DNA of 64,000 nt from an uncultured Pseudoxanthomonas sp. (GTDB lineage Bacteria; Pseudomonadota; Gammaproteobacteria; Xanthomonadales; Xanthomonadaceae): assembly GCA_946886405.1 (NCBI GenBank), contig CAMPIO010000006.1, forward strand, positions 5,849-69,848. The letters are read 5' to 3'. Within the stretch, counting starts at the first letter, position 1. Each line of letters opens with the position of its first letter. A program made the translations under genes and the position numbers. The notes under the pieces are model-generated. The model had not been told where the DNA came from and made no database searches. It saw nothing but the letters and a program-made list of their open reading frames with translations. Shown here one piece after another: positions 37,595 through 46,514 of the stretch.

Positions 37595-37933
37595 ATGAAG
37601 TCGTTCATCCACATCGTGTTCGCTGGCGTGCTGTCGCTGCTGTTCGCCATGCAGGCGATGGCCGCAGAGAAGGTCAACATCAATACGGCCGATGCGGTCG
37701 CGCTGGATCGCGTACTGATCGGCGTGGGACCGGCGAAGGCTGCCGCGATCGTCGATTACCGCAAGGCCAATGGTCCTTTCAAGAGCGCCGAAGAGCTGGC
37801 GATGGTGAAGGGCATCGGCCTGAGCACCATCGAGCAGAACCGCGACCGGATCGAGCTGCGCACCGGAGCGACCCCGGCACGCAAGCCGGCGGCGGCTGCA
37901 GCGACACCTGCCAAGCCGGTGGCGCGACGCTGA
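37595..37933 (+). CDS. Exported ComEA-like helix-hairpin-helix protein
   Basis: 112 residues from the ATG at 37595, with a caaggaga ribosome-binding site 9 bases upstream. A signal peptide ends at AMQAMAA. The HhH domain begins KVNINTADAVALDRVLIGVG and continues PAKAAAIVDYRKANGPFKS then AEELAMVKGIGLSTIEQNRD, the canonical ComEA pattern. A low-complexity Ala/Pro/Lys tail (ATPARKPAAAAATPAKPVARR in pieces) is likely flexible and basic. Such proteins bind double-stranded DNA in the periplasm and help natural transformation. It stands alone, with a hairpin about 170 bases downstream. Confidence 0.92.
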   Translation: MKSFIHIVFAGVLSLLFAMQAMAAEKVNINTADAVALDRVLIGVGPAKAAAIVDYRKANGPFKSAEELAMVKGIGLSTIEQNRDRIELRTGATPARKPAAAAATPAKPVARR

Positions 37934-38103
37934 TCGAATCCCGCGCAGGGCGTCTTCACAGGACGTGAGGCGCCAGGCACAGGGGCAGGAAGCCAGGGGA
38001 ACAGGCAGGACGCCGACAAGGACGTATTCACACCGCGCAGGATGCGCAAGGGTCAGGAGCGGGCAGGAGCCTGGTACTGGCAGGATGCCGACACGGACGT
38101 GGA

Positions 38104-38140
38104 CATCACCCGGGTGCGCAGGAGGCGCGCCCGGGTGATG
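38104..38140 (+). terminator. Stem-loop in the gap after the ComEA-like gene
   Basis: An 11-bp perfect stem catcacccggg / cccgggtgatg encloses a 15-base loop. It is followed by tcgtttct, a weak T-tract on the plus strand. The distance of about 170 bases from the gene and the weak tract make a terminator plausible but not certain. Otherwise 37934-38217 holds nothing that I can support. Confidence 0.5.
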
Positions 38141-38217
38141 TCGTTTCTACGCCGTGCGTTTCGCGCGGCGTCGGACGGCCGGGCTAGAATCACGCCGCGT
38201 CCTGACACGGAGACACC

Positions 38218-38808
38218 ATGCCGGCATCCTCATGTGTCATTCCCGCAAACGAATACCGTCGGGAGCGATGGAAGAATGGGCTTGGCTGGACGCGCGAGAT
38301 CCTGCGGGTCCCGGACAGCGACGGCTGGGACTGGCGGCTGTCGATCGCGGAGATCGAGCGTGACGCGTCGTTTTCCTCATTTCCCGGCATCGACCGCGAA
38401 CTGGTACTGCTTCGTGGAAACGGCCTTCGCCTGAGGTTCGGGGATGGACGCGTAGTCGATCTGATGCCGCCGCATGATCGCCTTCGGTTCTCAGGCGAAG
38501 AAGCGGTGACTGGCGAGCTCGTCGATGGCGTCACACACGATTTCAACCTGATGTGGCGGCGCGGCCGTGTCCGCACAGAGCTGCTGCACCGCCCGCTGGT
38601 GGGGCCGATGCTGTTTTTCACCGAGCCGGGCGTGCACTGGGTCATCCATTTGATCGCCGGCCAGGCGATGTTCGATGCTGCCAGCGGTCTTGGTCATCTC
38701 TGGAGCGGCGACACGGCCATTCTGGTCCCTGGCGAGGCCCGCGGACGCTACGCCCTCCAGGGTGGGGGAGAGCTGTTGGCCATCCGCATCGAGGATGCCG
38801 CCGACTGA
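38218..38808 (+). CDS. HutD/Ves-family cupin protein
   Basis: 196 residues, the HutD family (bicupin-like). Signature blocks are PANEYRRERWKNGLGWTREI, then DSDGWDWRLSIAEIERDASF, SFPGIDRELVLLRGNGLRL, and GGGELLAIRIED at the end. Homologues in hut loci are thought to bind N-formimino-glutamate or to tune histidine catabolism; there are no other hut genes in this window. It is convergent with the flavoprotein gene, 10 bases away. Confidence 0.88.
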   Translation: MPASSCVIPANEYRRERWKNGLGWTREILRVPDSDGWDWRLSIAEIERDASFSSFPGIDRELVLLRGNGLRLRFGDGRVVDLMPPHDRLRFSGEEAVTGELVDGVTHDFNLMWRRGRVRTELLHRPLVGPMLFFTEPGVHWVIHLIAGQAMFDAASGLGHLWSGDTAILVPGEARGRYALQGGGELLAIRIEDAAD

Positions 38809-38818
38809 CCGTCTCCCG

Positions 38819-40465
38819 TCAGTAGACGTCCCGGCGATAGCGACCTTCGGCGCGCAACGACTCAAGGCGCTCGCCGCCCAGGATGTCGCGCAGTGCGGCA
38901 TCCACCTCGGGCGCCATGCCGGCCAGGCTGCCGCAGACGTAAACCGCAGCACCTTCCGCGATCCATTGCCGCAACCGGTCCGCACGCGCCCGCAACGCAT
39001 GCTGGACATAGCGGTGTTCGCCGCCATCGCGCGAGAAGGCCAGATCGAGATGCTCGAGCATTCCCTGCGCCTGCCAGGCCAGCAGCTCCTCCGCATGGAA
39101 GAAGTCGTGCGCGCGTTGGCGCTCACCGAACAGCAGCCAGTTGCGCGAAGCGCCTGCTTGCACGCGTGCCAGCAGGTGGGCGCGCAGGCCGGCGAGGCCG
39201 GTGCCGTTGCCGATCAGGATCATCGGCACGTCAGGCGAGGGCGGATGGAAGTTCGGATTCCGCCGTATGCGAAGGGCAATGGCGTCCCCTGGTTGCGCAT
39301 GTCGGCACAGCCAACCGCTGCCGAGACCAGGCGAGCCATCTGCGCGCTGCATCAGGCGTACCAGCAGGTGCACGGCGCCATTGGCGGGAAGGGATGCGAT
39401 GGAGTACTCGCGGTGCGGAAGCGGCGTGCAGGCGTCCGCCAATGCCTGTGGGTCCTTTGCAGCGGACATCGCCGCAAGGTCGGGCCAGTGGGCGCGCGCC
39501 AGGACGGACGCCAATGGCTGTACATCGTCCTGCCAGCGCACCATCGCGTCGCCCGGCTTGTCGCTGCGGCGCAGGACCTCCTCGATATCTCCGGCGGCGC
39601 GTCGCGGCCCGATCTCGGCGATATCGCCGGCGGTCCATGCGGGTACCGGGCCGTCCTCCGGTGTCAGCGAAAGATCGAACGCGGGGCCGCCCAGGCTGCC
39701 GGGATTCAGATGGATGCGTTGGCGCAGTTGCCACGACTCGTAGCGAGGCGTCGACCAGTCCGGCACCTCGCCGCCATGGCCGAGCTGGCCGATGTGATGC
39801 TGCCAATGGCGCAGTGCGCTGTCATCGGCGTTGTCCACTTCGACCAGATCGAACAGCGGTTGCGCGCCCTGGCGTCGCAGCCAGTCGTCCAGCTGATGGC
39901 CGAAGGCACAGAAGTGGGCGTACTCGCGGTCGCCCAATGCCAGCACCGCATACTGCAGGCGTTGTAGTGCCAGCGAGTGCGACATCACCCGGCGCACGAA
40001 ACCGAGTGCGAGGTCGGGTGGGTCGCCCTCACCGGTGGTGCTGACCACGAAAACGGCACGCGTGATGCCAAGCAGTCGTGCTTCGTCCAGATGCTCCAAT
40101 CCGGCGCGCTGCACGGCCACGCCGCCATGACGAAGCGATGCAGCCGTCATGTCGGCCAGTTCCATCGCGAAGCCGGTCTGGCTGGCGTGCACAACCCAGA
40201 TGGCGTCCTGCACGGCAAGCGTCGTTGGTTGTGCCGATCGGTCGCGAATCCGTCCGCGATACAGAAATCCGGTCACGAGTCCGGCATAGGCCAGCACGGC
40301 CACGACGGCGGCGTAGCGCCGCGTCGTTGACGGCATGGCCTGCCACCAGTCGCCGTCGTGCAAGCCTGCGAGCCACCAGGCGCATGCGGCCAACAGCACC
40401 ATTACGCATGCATTGCCCATCAGTGGAACGATCCCGCGTTGCGTGACAGCGGATGAGGCGCTCAT
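38819..40465 (-). CDS. Membrane-anchored flavodoxin/FAD/NADPH reductase (CysJ-like)
   Basis: 548 residues from the ATG at 40465, which overlaps the apbE stop (ATGA). Two membrane helices (about 14-35 and 50-69) anchor the protein. Next is a flavodoxin domain (IWVVHASQTGFAMELADMTA, FMN phosphate loop), an FAD-binding region (around SIASLPANGAVHLLVR) and an NADPH-binding module (MILIGNGTGLAGLRAHL, YVCGSLAGMAPEVDAAL). This is the diflavin layout of sulfite-reductase alpha, but fused to a membrane anchor, with no cysI in view. It probably moves electrons from cytosolic NADPH into the membrane. It is the last gene of the PepSY-DUF2271-DUF4198-apbE operon. Confidence 0.88.
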   Translation of the reverse strand: MSASSAVTQRGIVPLMGNACVMVLLAACAWWLAGLHDGDWWQAMPSTTRRYAAVVAVLAYAGLVTGFLYRGRIRDRSAQPTTLAVQDAIWVVHASQTGFAMELADMTAASLRHGGVAVQRAGLEHLDEARLLGITRAVFVVSTTGEGDPPDLALGFVRRVMSHSLALQRLQYAVLALGDREYAHFCAFGHQLDDWLRRQGAQPLFDLVEVDNADDSALRHWQHHIGQLGHGGEVPDWSTPRYESWQLRQRIHLNPGSLGGPAFDLSLTPEDGPVPAWTAGDIAEIGPRRAAGDIEEVLRRSDKPGDAMVRWQDDVQPLASVLARAHWPDLAAMSAAKDPQALADACTPLPHREYSIASLPANGAVHLLVRLMQRADGSPGLGSGWLCRHAQPGDAIALRIRRNPNFHPPSPDVPMILIGNGTGLAGLRAHLLARVQAGASRNWLLFGERQRAHDFFHAEELLAWQAQGMLEHLDLAFSRDGGEHRYVQHALRARADRLRQWIAEGAAVYVCGSLAGMAPEVDAALRDILGGERLESLRAEGRYRRDVY

Positions 40466-41454
40466 GCGGCGAGATGCTGTTCGAAGGCGGGCGTCAACCA
40501 CTCCTGCAAGCCGTCGGCCGTGCGTTGCAGGAACCGCGCCGCCAGGCCGTGGCGAAGTGCAAACGCATGTCCTTCGGTGGCGCCCATCACCGTCAGCGCC
40601 GTGGCCCAGGCGTCCGCATGCATCGCATCGGAAGCGGCCACGGTGACCGCAGCGGCGGCATCGGTCACGGGTTCACCACTGCGCGGATCGATCGTGTGCG
40701 AGTAACGTCGGCCGTCCTGTGCGTAGGCATGCCAACGATCCCCGGACGTGGCGACCGCGATGCCCTCCAGCACCAGCACGCGCGGCTCCAGGCCTTCGCT
40801 GTCGGCTTCTTCGTCAGGCGAGGATTCCACCAGCACCCGCCATGCCTGTCCGTCGGGCTTCCGACCGTAGCCGTACAGTTCGCCGCCGACCTCGACGAGT
40901 GCGGCATCGATGCCGCGACGCTGCATCAGGCCGGCAATGAGGTCCACGCCGTAGCCTTTGGCGATGGCCGACAGATCCAGCATCAGCCCACCAGGTTGGC
41001 GGAGGCGACGCTGCTCACGGTCGAACCGCAGATGTTGCCAGCCCACCCGCGCGCGGGCCTCGACCAGATCCACATCAGCCGGACGGCCACGATGGCCGGC
41101 ATGCGCGCCGAAGCCCCACACGGCCACGAGTGGCGATACGGTCGGATCGAATGCACCTTCGCTGATCGCTGCGATATCGAGCGCCGTGGCGATCACGCGC
41201 TGCAGGTCGTCCTGCAGGGCGAACCACTCGCCGGCGGCGCAGCGGTTGAACCGCATGATGTCCGCGTTTTCCTCCCACGTGCTCATCTGGGCGACCACCC
41301 GGTCCAGATCCGCCTGCACGGCGTCATGCAACGCATGAGGATCGATGCGAACCGTGCTGCTGTACTGGACGGACCAGGACGTGCCCATGGTGTGTCCATG
41401 CAACGCGTGCAGGGGCGCCGGGGACGTGGAAGCTGAAGAGAGGGAGGTGCTCAT
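40462..41454 (-). CDS. apbE: FAD:protein FMN transferase (ApbE)
   Basis: 330 residues. The ApbE signature appears as HTMGTSWSVQYSSTV near the start, DLSAIAKGYGVDLIAGL in the core, and YSHTIDPRSGEPVTDAAAAV with the metal-binding loop ASDAMHADAWATAL at the end. ApbE attaches FMN to Ser/Thr of exported proteins. No lipobox or strong signal peptide is obvious at the chosen start, so export would depend on an untypical N-terminus; this is odd for ApbE, which normally acts in the periplasm. It is 45 bases after the DUF4198 gene and overlaps the reductase gene by 4 bases. Confidence 0.93.
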   Translation of the reverse strand: MSTSLSSASTSPAPLHALHGHTMGTSWSVQYSSTVRIDPHALHDAVQADLDRVVAQMSTWEENADIMRFNRCAAGEWFALQDDLQRVIATALDIAAISEGAFDPTVSPLVAVWGFGAHAGHRGRPADVDLVEARARVGWQHLRFDREQRRLRQPGGLMLDLSAIAKGYGVDLIAGLMQRRGIDAALVEVGGELYGYGRKPDGQAWRVLVESSPDEEADSEGLEPRVLVLEGIAVATSGDRWHAYAQDGRRYSHTIDPRSGEPVTDAAAAVTVAASDAMHADAWATALTVMGATEGHAFALRHGLAARFLQRTADGLQEWLTPAFEQHLAA

Positions 41455-41499
41455 GTCGATGCACGCAGCCGGACAGACATCCGGCGACGTCAGCCCGGC

Positions 41500-42312
41500 T
41501 TACTGCGGCAGTACTTCCAGCGTGGCGACATAGCTCAGGCGACGCTGCTTGGCCTGCGGCACGGTGGTCTTGTCGTCCTGCGTGCCGGTTTCCAGCCAGT
41601 ACATGCCGGCTTCCGGCCAGGTCACGCTGAATTCGCCATTGGCGTCGGTGGTGACCTTGATCTCTTCCTGCGCGTTACGGTAGCGCGTACCGCCACGGGT
41701 GATCTCGAACTCCAGCCCGGGTGCCGGCTTGCCGTCGACGAGCATGCGGAACTTCGCCGCTTCGCCCGCGAACAGATCATTGGGGTGCGTCACCGGCATC
41801 AATTCGATGCCGGCACCCGTCGCCTTCAACGCGGTGTCGTTCGGCGACCCATTCGTCACGAACGTCTCGATGCGGCCGATCGACTCCGACACCTGCAGGT
41901 TCTTCGCATCTTTCGGGACCTTGGTCGCCAAGTCTTCCGGCTTGGCGCCACGCAGGCCACCCGGCTTGCCGTCGGCGCCTTCCCAGCGAACCATCAGGTT
42001 CTTGTTGACGGTCGCGATGCGGTAGGTGCCCTGCTGTTTCAGCTCGACGTCGAACACCGTGCGGTACTTGCCCGTGGCGAGGTTCTGCGCCTCGGCCGTG
42101 GAGCCGTCCGGCGCGGTGATGAGCAGGCCTTCGGTGCGCAGGGGAACGTGGTTGAAATAGAACAGGTCATTGGACACGGCGGCATCCACCGTGATCCACG
42201 GATGGGTACCGGCGATGACGGTCTGCGACGGCTGCAGCCACGCCTTGTGCGCCAGCGCGGTGGCGGGGATGGCGGAGGCCAGGGCGATGGCTACGGCAAG
42301 GGAACGCTTCAT
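41500..42312 (-). CDS. DUF4198 exported protein
   Basis: 270 residues from the ATG at 42312, with a ggaga ribosome-binding site. A signal peptide ([21 protein letters not shown]) is followed at once by [21 protein letters not shown], the family's typical His-Lys-x-Trp mature start. The rest is beta-rich, ending in an Ig-like/CarboxypepD-like module ([16 protein letters not shown]). DUF4198 proteins are periplasmic and often occur with metal uptake genes; nickel/cobalt-related NikA-type associations are known. It is third in the PepSY-DUF2271-DUF4198-apbE-reductase operon. Confidence 0.9.
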   Translation of the reverse strand: MKRSLAVAIALASAIPATALAHKAWLQPSQTVIAGTHPWITVDAAVSNDLFYFNHVPLRTEGLLITAPDGSTAEAQNLATGKYRTVFDVELKQQGTYRIATVNKNLMVRWEGADGKPGGLRGAKPEDLATKVPKDAKNLQVSESIGRIETFVTNGSPNDTALKATGAGIELMPVTHPNDLFAGEAAKFRMLVDGKPAPGLEFEITRGGTRYRNAQEEIKVTTDANGEFSVTWPEAGMYWLETGTQDDKTTVPQAKQRRLSYVATLEVLPQ

Positions 42313-42343
42313 CGGAATCTCCAACGGGATAGATGGAAGAGGA

Positions 42344-42874
42344 TCAGGGCTTGACGGTCAGCGTGACGGCACCGAGTTCGGTGGTGCCTTGGGCCTTGCC
42401 CGACTGCGGCGCGCGCTTGGCGGGCCAGGTGAAGGGAATCTTCAGCAGCTCACGGCCGCCGACTTCGCGCGCGGCTTCGACGACCAGCGTGTATTCGCCG
42501 GGTGCGAGCTTGGCCAGGTGCTGCTTGTCGGTGAAGCTCAGCGCGTGTTTGCCGACGGGCTTGGTGGGCCCGGTCACGCCATCCACCGGCACCTGCAGCG
42601 AGCGGCCTGACTTGCGCCACCACTGCCGCATGTCGGGCAGCCACTTGGTGCCGTGGCCTTCGGCGTTGCTGGTCTGCTGGTACCAGACCGAAAGGTTGGC
42701 AGCGACCTTCTGGTCGGCGCCTTCGATCCAGACCGCGACGTAAGGGCGGTGGTACTCGGCGACGTTGAGCTTGGGGATCTCGACATTGATGTCGAGGGTG
42801 GCGGCGTATGCCGGCGTGGCCAGCAAGCCGCTGAGCGCGATGGTCAGCGTGGTGTGGACGGCGATCTTCGACAT
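42344..42874 (-). CDS. DUF2271 exported protein with possible FMN-attachment motif
   Basis: 176 residues; signal peptide to about residue 24 (LLATPAYA). The DUF2271 body has [39 protein letters not shown] and [19 protein letters not shown]. Residues 98-104 read DGVTGPT. That fits the pattern Dxx[S/T]Gx[S/T] used by ApbE on NqrC/RnfG-type substrates, making Thr101 a candidate FMN acceptor. The apbE gene two places downstream in the same operon supports this. DUF2271 flavinylation has been inferred in surveys of ApbE gene neighbourhoods, from memory; here it is unproven. Confidence 0.88.
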   Translation of the reverse strand: MSKIAVHTTLTIALSGLLATPAYAATLDINVEIPKLNVAEYHRPYVAVWIEGADQKVAANLSVWYQQTSNAEGHGTKWLPDMRQWWRKSGRSLQVPVDGVTGPTKPVGKHALSFTDKQHLAKLAPGEYTLVVEAAREVGGRELLKIPFTWPAKRAPQSGKAQGTTELGAVTLTVKP

Positions 42875-42897
42875 GCGGGGTTCCGGTTAAGGGAGGG

Positions 42898-43539
42898 TCA
42901 GTGGATGAAGAGCAGCGCGATCAGCAGGGGCACCAGCAGGCCCAGGCCGACCATCGGCCAGGTCATGCGGCGCTGCCTGCCGTGCAGGTAGAGCAGGAAC
43001 AGGCCCGTGATGCAGAACACCAGGCAGGCCACGGCGAAGATGTCGAGGAACCATCCCCACGCCGGTCCCGCGTTGCGGCCCTTGTGCAAGTCGTTGAAAT
43101 AGGAGATCCACCCGCGGCTCGTCCTTTCATACTCGACGGCACCGGTTTCGCGGTCGATGCTCAACCAGGCGTCGCTGCCAGGGCCGGGCATCGAGAGGTA
43201 AAGCTCCATGTCCGACCATTCGGCCGATCGCGTGCCGATGGAGACCGACAGTTCCTTTTCCAGCCAATCGGCGACGGGGGCAGGCAGGGGCGCGTTGCCT
43301 TCCTGGCGGTCGCCGAGCGTCGCAAGGATCGGCGCGGGCACGGTCGCCGTGATGTTGGTGATGTCGGGCGTGGCTTCGATCTTCGATGCATGGTTCAGCG
43401 TGATCCCGGTGATCGCGAACAGCAGCATGCCGATCAGGCAGACCGCCGAGCTGATCCAGTGCCACTGGTGCAACGTGCGCAGCCAGAAGCCGCGGCGTTG
43501 TTGCTGGAGGGCAGGGGAAACGGAAGGGGACAACGGCAC
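42898..43539 (-). CDS. PepSY-associated membrane protein, candidate haem/electron carrier
   Basis: 213 residues with three membrane helices: [21 protein letters not shown] (about 28-48), [20 protein letters not shown] (about 163-182) and [15 protein letters not shown] at the end. A periplasmic PepSY-like loop lies between the first two. Histidines sit at helix ends: His24/His27 and His50 on the first, His152 and His186 around the second, as in bis-His haem-binding PepSY proteins. This would carry electrons across the membrane. It is the first gene of the operon and is preceded by a Fur-box-like palindrome, 40 bases from the start codon. Confidence 0.85.
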   Translation of the reverse strand: MPLSPSVSPALQQQRRGFWLRTLHQWHWISSAVCLIGMLLFAITGITLNHASKIEATPDITNITATVPAPILATLGDRQEGNAPLPAPVADWLEKELSVSIGTRSAEWSDMELYLSMPGPGSDAWLSIDRETGAVEYERTSRGWISYFNDLHKGRNAGPAWGWFLDIFAVACLVFCITGLFLLYLHGRQRRMTWPMVGLGLLVPLLIALLFIH

Positions 43540-43578
43540 TCTCGACGCAGGATGGAACAGGCGGCCATTACATCACAG

Positions 43579-43597
43579 ATGAGAATCGCTCTCAATT
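43579..43597 (-). promoter_or_regulatory. Fur-box-like palindrome upstream of the PepSY-apbE operon
   Basis: The sequence atgagaatcgctctcaatt contains the palindrome tgaga-atcgc-tctca, matching the TGAGAAT/ATTCTCA halves of gammaproteobacterial Fur sites. It is 40 bases upstream of the PepSY start on the minus strand. Repression by Fur with iron is therefore likely. I judged the match by eye. Confidence 0.65.
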
Positions 43598-43603
43598 GAG
43601 GTG

Positions 43604-43631
43604 CGTTCCCACCCGTCGCGGGGTGGGAACG
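43604..43631 (-). terminator. Hairpin after the first TonB-dependent receptor gene
   Basis: An 11-bp perfect stem cgttcccaccc / gggtgggaacg encloses gtcgcg, beginning 11 bases past the receptor stop. It probably ends the receptor transcript, although no long T-run follows. It lies just upstream of the Fur-like site of the next operon. Confidence 0.6.
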
Positions 43632-43641
43632 CCTGTGAGGC

Positions 43642-46014
43642 TCAGAAGTTGACGTTGAGGCTCAGCCACAGGTTCCGCGACTTGTCCTTGTTGTTGTAGT
43701 CGTCCAGATAGGTCGGGGCGTAGACGCCGTTCGTCTCGGTCCACACCGTCTGGAACGTCGTGAAGTCCTCGTCCAGCAGGTTGTTGATGCGGCCGGACAC
43801 CGAAACGTGTTCGCTGAAACGGTACTGCGCGCCGAGGTGCAGGACGGTGTAGTCCTGATAGTCGCGCCGCACACCGTTGACGACGTCGCGGTAGCGCTTG
43901 GAGCGATGCTCTGCGAGCAACTGCACGCTGAAACGCTCGCTCGCCTGCCAGTTCACGCTGGCGTTCGCCATGTGTTTCGCGGTGTTGGTCAGGGGTAGGC
44001 CCTGCTGCGCACCACTGAGCTGCTCGCTGTCGGTGAACGTGTAGTTGGCACGGAACGACCACGTCTCGGTGATGCCCCAACGGCCCGCCACCTCGATGCC
44101 CTGGATACGCACTTCGTCGATGTTGATGTTCTGCGCGTACGTGGTGTATCCGAGCTGGGCGTAGTCACCGAGGTTGGCGCAAGGACGCACGCCGCCGGTC
44201 TGTTCGCAGCTCAGGTTGGTCTCGCCGCGCGCGATCTTGTCGTCGAAATCGTTGCGGAACACCGTGATGTTGGCGTTGTGCGCGTCGTCCGCCGAGGTCC
44301 AGTACAGCGCGATTTCGCTGTTGACGCTGGTCTCGGGCTGCAGATCGGGATTGCCGACGAAGGGCGTGGTGCCCTGGCCGCCGAACCCGGTGATGCCGTC
44401 ATACAGGTCGGTAGTCTTGGGCGTCTTGAACCCCGTGCTCACGCCACCCTTCAACGTCCATGCTTCACTGATGTCCCACACGGCGTAGGCGCGCGGACTG
44501 AGCTGGCTGCCGAACACGCTGTGATCGTCGTGACGCAGGCCCAGCGTGATGGTCAGTGCCTCGATCGGCGTCCAGTTGTCCTCCGCGAACAGCGACCACA
44601 TCTTGTGTTCCTGCACGGTGCCGCCGCCATCGCCGCCGCCCTCCATGCCGAACACGCCGTCTTCCAGTTCGCCATCGATGACCTGACCGCCCATGACGAA
44701 GCGATGCGCGTCGCCAGCAGCGAAGTCGAGCTTCGCATCCAGCGTGTACTGTCTGCTCTCCATGGTGCGCTTCGGGCGCGGCAGGAACGTATCGATGGCC
44801 AGTTGCTGGCGTTGCGCGCGCGTCTGTCCGGCATAAGGACCGGTGGCGCAGGTAGCCGCGTTGTTGCAGTAGAGGTCCCGATGCAGCAGGCGTTCGGCCA
44901 CCGTGAAGGGCAGGGTGCGGCCGTGATTGCCGGTATCGATATGCGCCAGCGACACGAAGCTGGTGCCGAATGCCCACTGGCCGTTATGCGTGATCGACCA
45001 CTGGTCGCGCGTGAACTCCTGGTCCGCCGCGTAGCCGACCTGCGGCGCGGCACGCCAGATGCCCGCCAGGCCATCCACTGTGCCCAGCGGATAGGTTTCG
45101 GTGCCCAGGTTGTTGAGGTACGGCGTGTTGTCGTACACCTGTTCGGAGGTGTCGTAATCGAAAATGACGCTCTGGTTGTCCGTCGGCGTCCAGCTCAGCG
45201 TGACGCCCGCACTCTTGTTGGTGTTGTCAACCGTCTTGCCGCCGCCGCCGAAACCCAGCGCGCGCTCGAACACCGTGCCGTCCGGCGCGGTGATCGCTTC
45301 GTACTCCGGCGTCGACGCATTGCGCTCGTACCAGGAGCCGCGCACGCCCAGGCCCAGGCGATCTTTCACCAGCGGCCCCATCAGGGCGAAGTCGAAGGTG
45401 CTGTCGCTGCCGAAATCGCTGTTCTCCTGGATGCCGTGACCCAGCGTGGCCGACCCGCGCCAGCGATCGGACACCTTGCGGGTGATGATGTTGATCACGC
45501 CACCCAGCGCGTCGGCGCCATACAGCGTCGATGCGGGGCCGCGGATGACTTCGATGCGCTGGATCATGTCCAGCGGCGGAATGTGGTTGAACTGGTTGCC
45601 GCCGAACGAATTCGGGTAGATGTCGCCATGGTTGTTCTGGCGTCGTCCGTCGATGAGGATCAGCGTGTAGTCCGGGCCCATGCCGCGGATGCTGATCGTC
45701 TTCTGGCCGGTCTTGTCCGATGTCTCGCCGACGTCCACGCCTTCCAGGTCGCGCACCGCATCGATGAGGGTGATGTAGGGGCGCTGGCGCAGTTCTTCCG
45801 CCGTGATCACGCTGATGCTGGCAGGTGCGTCAGTGATCTTCTGCTCGAAACCGGACGCGGTGACGACGACGGCATCGAGATCGGTGGCGTTCGCTGCCCC
45901 ATCCGGTGCGACCTGGACGTGAGCGAAAACAGGAGCGGACACCAGGCCGAGGACAGCGAGGGCAAGACGATGACGGCGCAGGCGCGCGCGCCCGCAGCTA
46001 CGGAGATGGGTCAT
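43642..46014 (-). CDS. TonB-dependent siderophore receptor, FepA/CirA-like
   Basis: 790 residues from the ATG at 46014. A signal peptide (RRHRLALAVLGLVSAPVFA) leads to a plug domain: VVVTASGFEQKITDAPASIS, ELRQRPYITLIDAVRDLEG, SIRGMGPDYTLILIDGRRQN and IEVIRGPASTLYGADALGG. The large barrel ends in LWLSLNVNF, with the expected C-terminal Phe. Acidic and Gly-rich loops (GMEGGGDGGG) lie in the barrel. The pattern resembles catecholate receptors such as FepA/CirA rather than cobalamin or sugar receptors, but the ligand is not proven. It follows a small protein gene by about 100 bases, under a Fur-like site. Confidence 0.92.
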   Translation of the reverse strand: MTHLRSCGRARLRRHRLALAVLGLVSAPVFAHVQVAPDGAANATDLDAVVVTASGFEQKITDAPASISVITAEELRQRPYITLIDAVRDLEGVDVGETSDKTGQKTISIRGMGPDYTLILIDGRRQNNHGDIYPNSFGGNQFNHIPPLDMIQRIEVIRGPASTLYGADALGGVINIITRKVSDRWRGSATLGHGIQENSDFGSDSTFDFALMGPLVKDRLGLGVRGSWYERNASTPEYEAITAPDGTVFERALGFGGGGKTVDNTNKSAGVTLSWTPTDNQSVIFDYDTSEQVYDNTPYLNNLGTETYPLGTVDGLAGIWRAAPQVGYAADQEFTRDQWSITHNGQWAFGTSFVSLAHIDTGNHGRTLPFTVAERLLHRDLYCNNAATCATGPYAGQTRAQRQQLAIDTFLPRPKRTMESRQYTLDAKLDFAAGDAHRFVMGGQVIDGELEDGVFGMEGGGDGGGTVQEHKMWSLFAEDNWTPIEALTITLGLRHDDHSVFGSQLSPRAYAVWDISEAWTLKGGVSTGFKTPKTTDLYDGITGFGGQGTTPFVGNPDLQPETSVNSEIALYWTSADDAHNANITVFRNDFDDKIARGETNLSCEQTGGVRPCANLGDYAQLGYTTYAQNINIDEVRIQGIEVAGRWGITETWSFRANYTFTDSEQLSGAQQGLPLTNTAKHMANASVNWQASERFSVQLLAEHRSKRYRDVVNGVRRDYQDYTVLHLGAQYRFSEHVSVSGRINNLLDEDFTTFQTVWTETNGVYAPTYLDDYNNKDKSRNLWLSLNVNF

Positions 46015-46115
46015 GGCATTCACGGCAGGAAGGAAACGGAAGACGGAACGCAAGCGTCAGCGCTTGCGCGTAGGGCTGTCAGCGAGGGGTTGCCGGCGTG
46101 GTGCCGGCGCACACG

Positions 46116-46514
46116 TCAGGCGACGTAATGGGGAGGCGCCTGGCCTGGATGCAGGCGCAGGACCGGGTCTTCGCGACGCGAGCGCGGTCGGGGCGCGACG
46201 GGTAGGGGGGCAAGGCGTGACACGAGGGCGGCATCGCCCAGACGTATATGGAAGGACAGCAGCGGTGTCGGGTCGGTGGCAGCCGACGTTTGGACCAACA
46301 GCGCTTTCAGGCGTGGCTTCTTGGCCGGCGATTCCTGATGCTTCGGTTCCCGCGGAGGGTCGCCGTCACGGAGTTCGCCATGGCCGAAGGCGGGCCCTGA
46401 GAAGGCCATGGTGGCCTGGCTCTCGCTGCCGGCGCGGCGGGGAGCTGCCGCCGCTGAGATCAGCACTGCCAGCACGAGAGCCGCGAACACCCACGCTGCC
46501 ACGTAACGCCACAT
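46116..46514 (-). CDS. Small exported or membrane protein upstream of the receptor, PG-PP tail
   Basis: 132 residues from the ATG at 46514 (MWRYVAAWVFAALVLAVLIS); a TTG at 46607 would add 31 residues. The N-terminus is a single hydrophobic helix, so the protein is anchored or secreted. The rest is Pro/Arg-rich and contains no known domain. The tail LHPGQAPPHYVA resembles the tail RHPGRGPPVA of the small protein upstream of the other receptor at 49842. DUF2946-like proteins share this layout, but I cannot confirm the family. It lies between a Fur-like site and the receptor gene. Confidence 0.6.
   Translation of the reverse strand: MWRYVAAWVFAALVLAVLISAAAAPRRAGSESQATMAFSGPAFGHGELRDGDPPREPKHQESPAKKPRLKALLVQTSAATDPTPLLSFHIRLGDAALVSRLAPLPVAPRPRSRREDPVLRLHPGQAPPHYVA

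Noticed and set aside
44278..46128. 616-residue open frame antisense to the first TonB receptor
   Set aside because: Composition is Arg/Ala/His-rich with no motifs, and the minus-strand receptor has full plug and barrel signatures.
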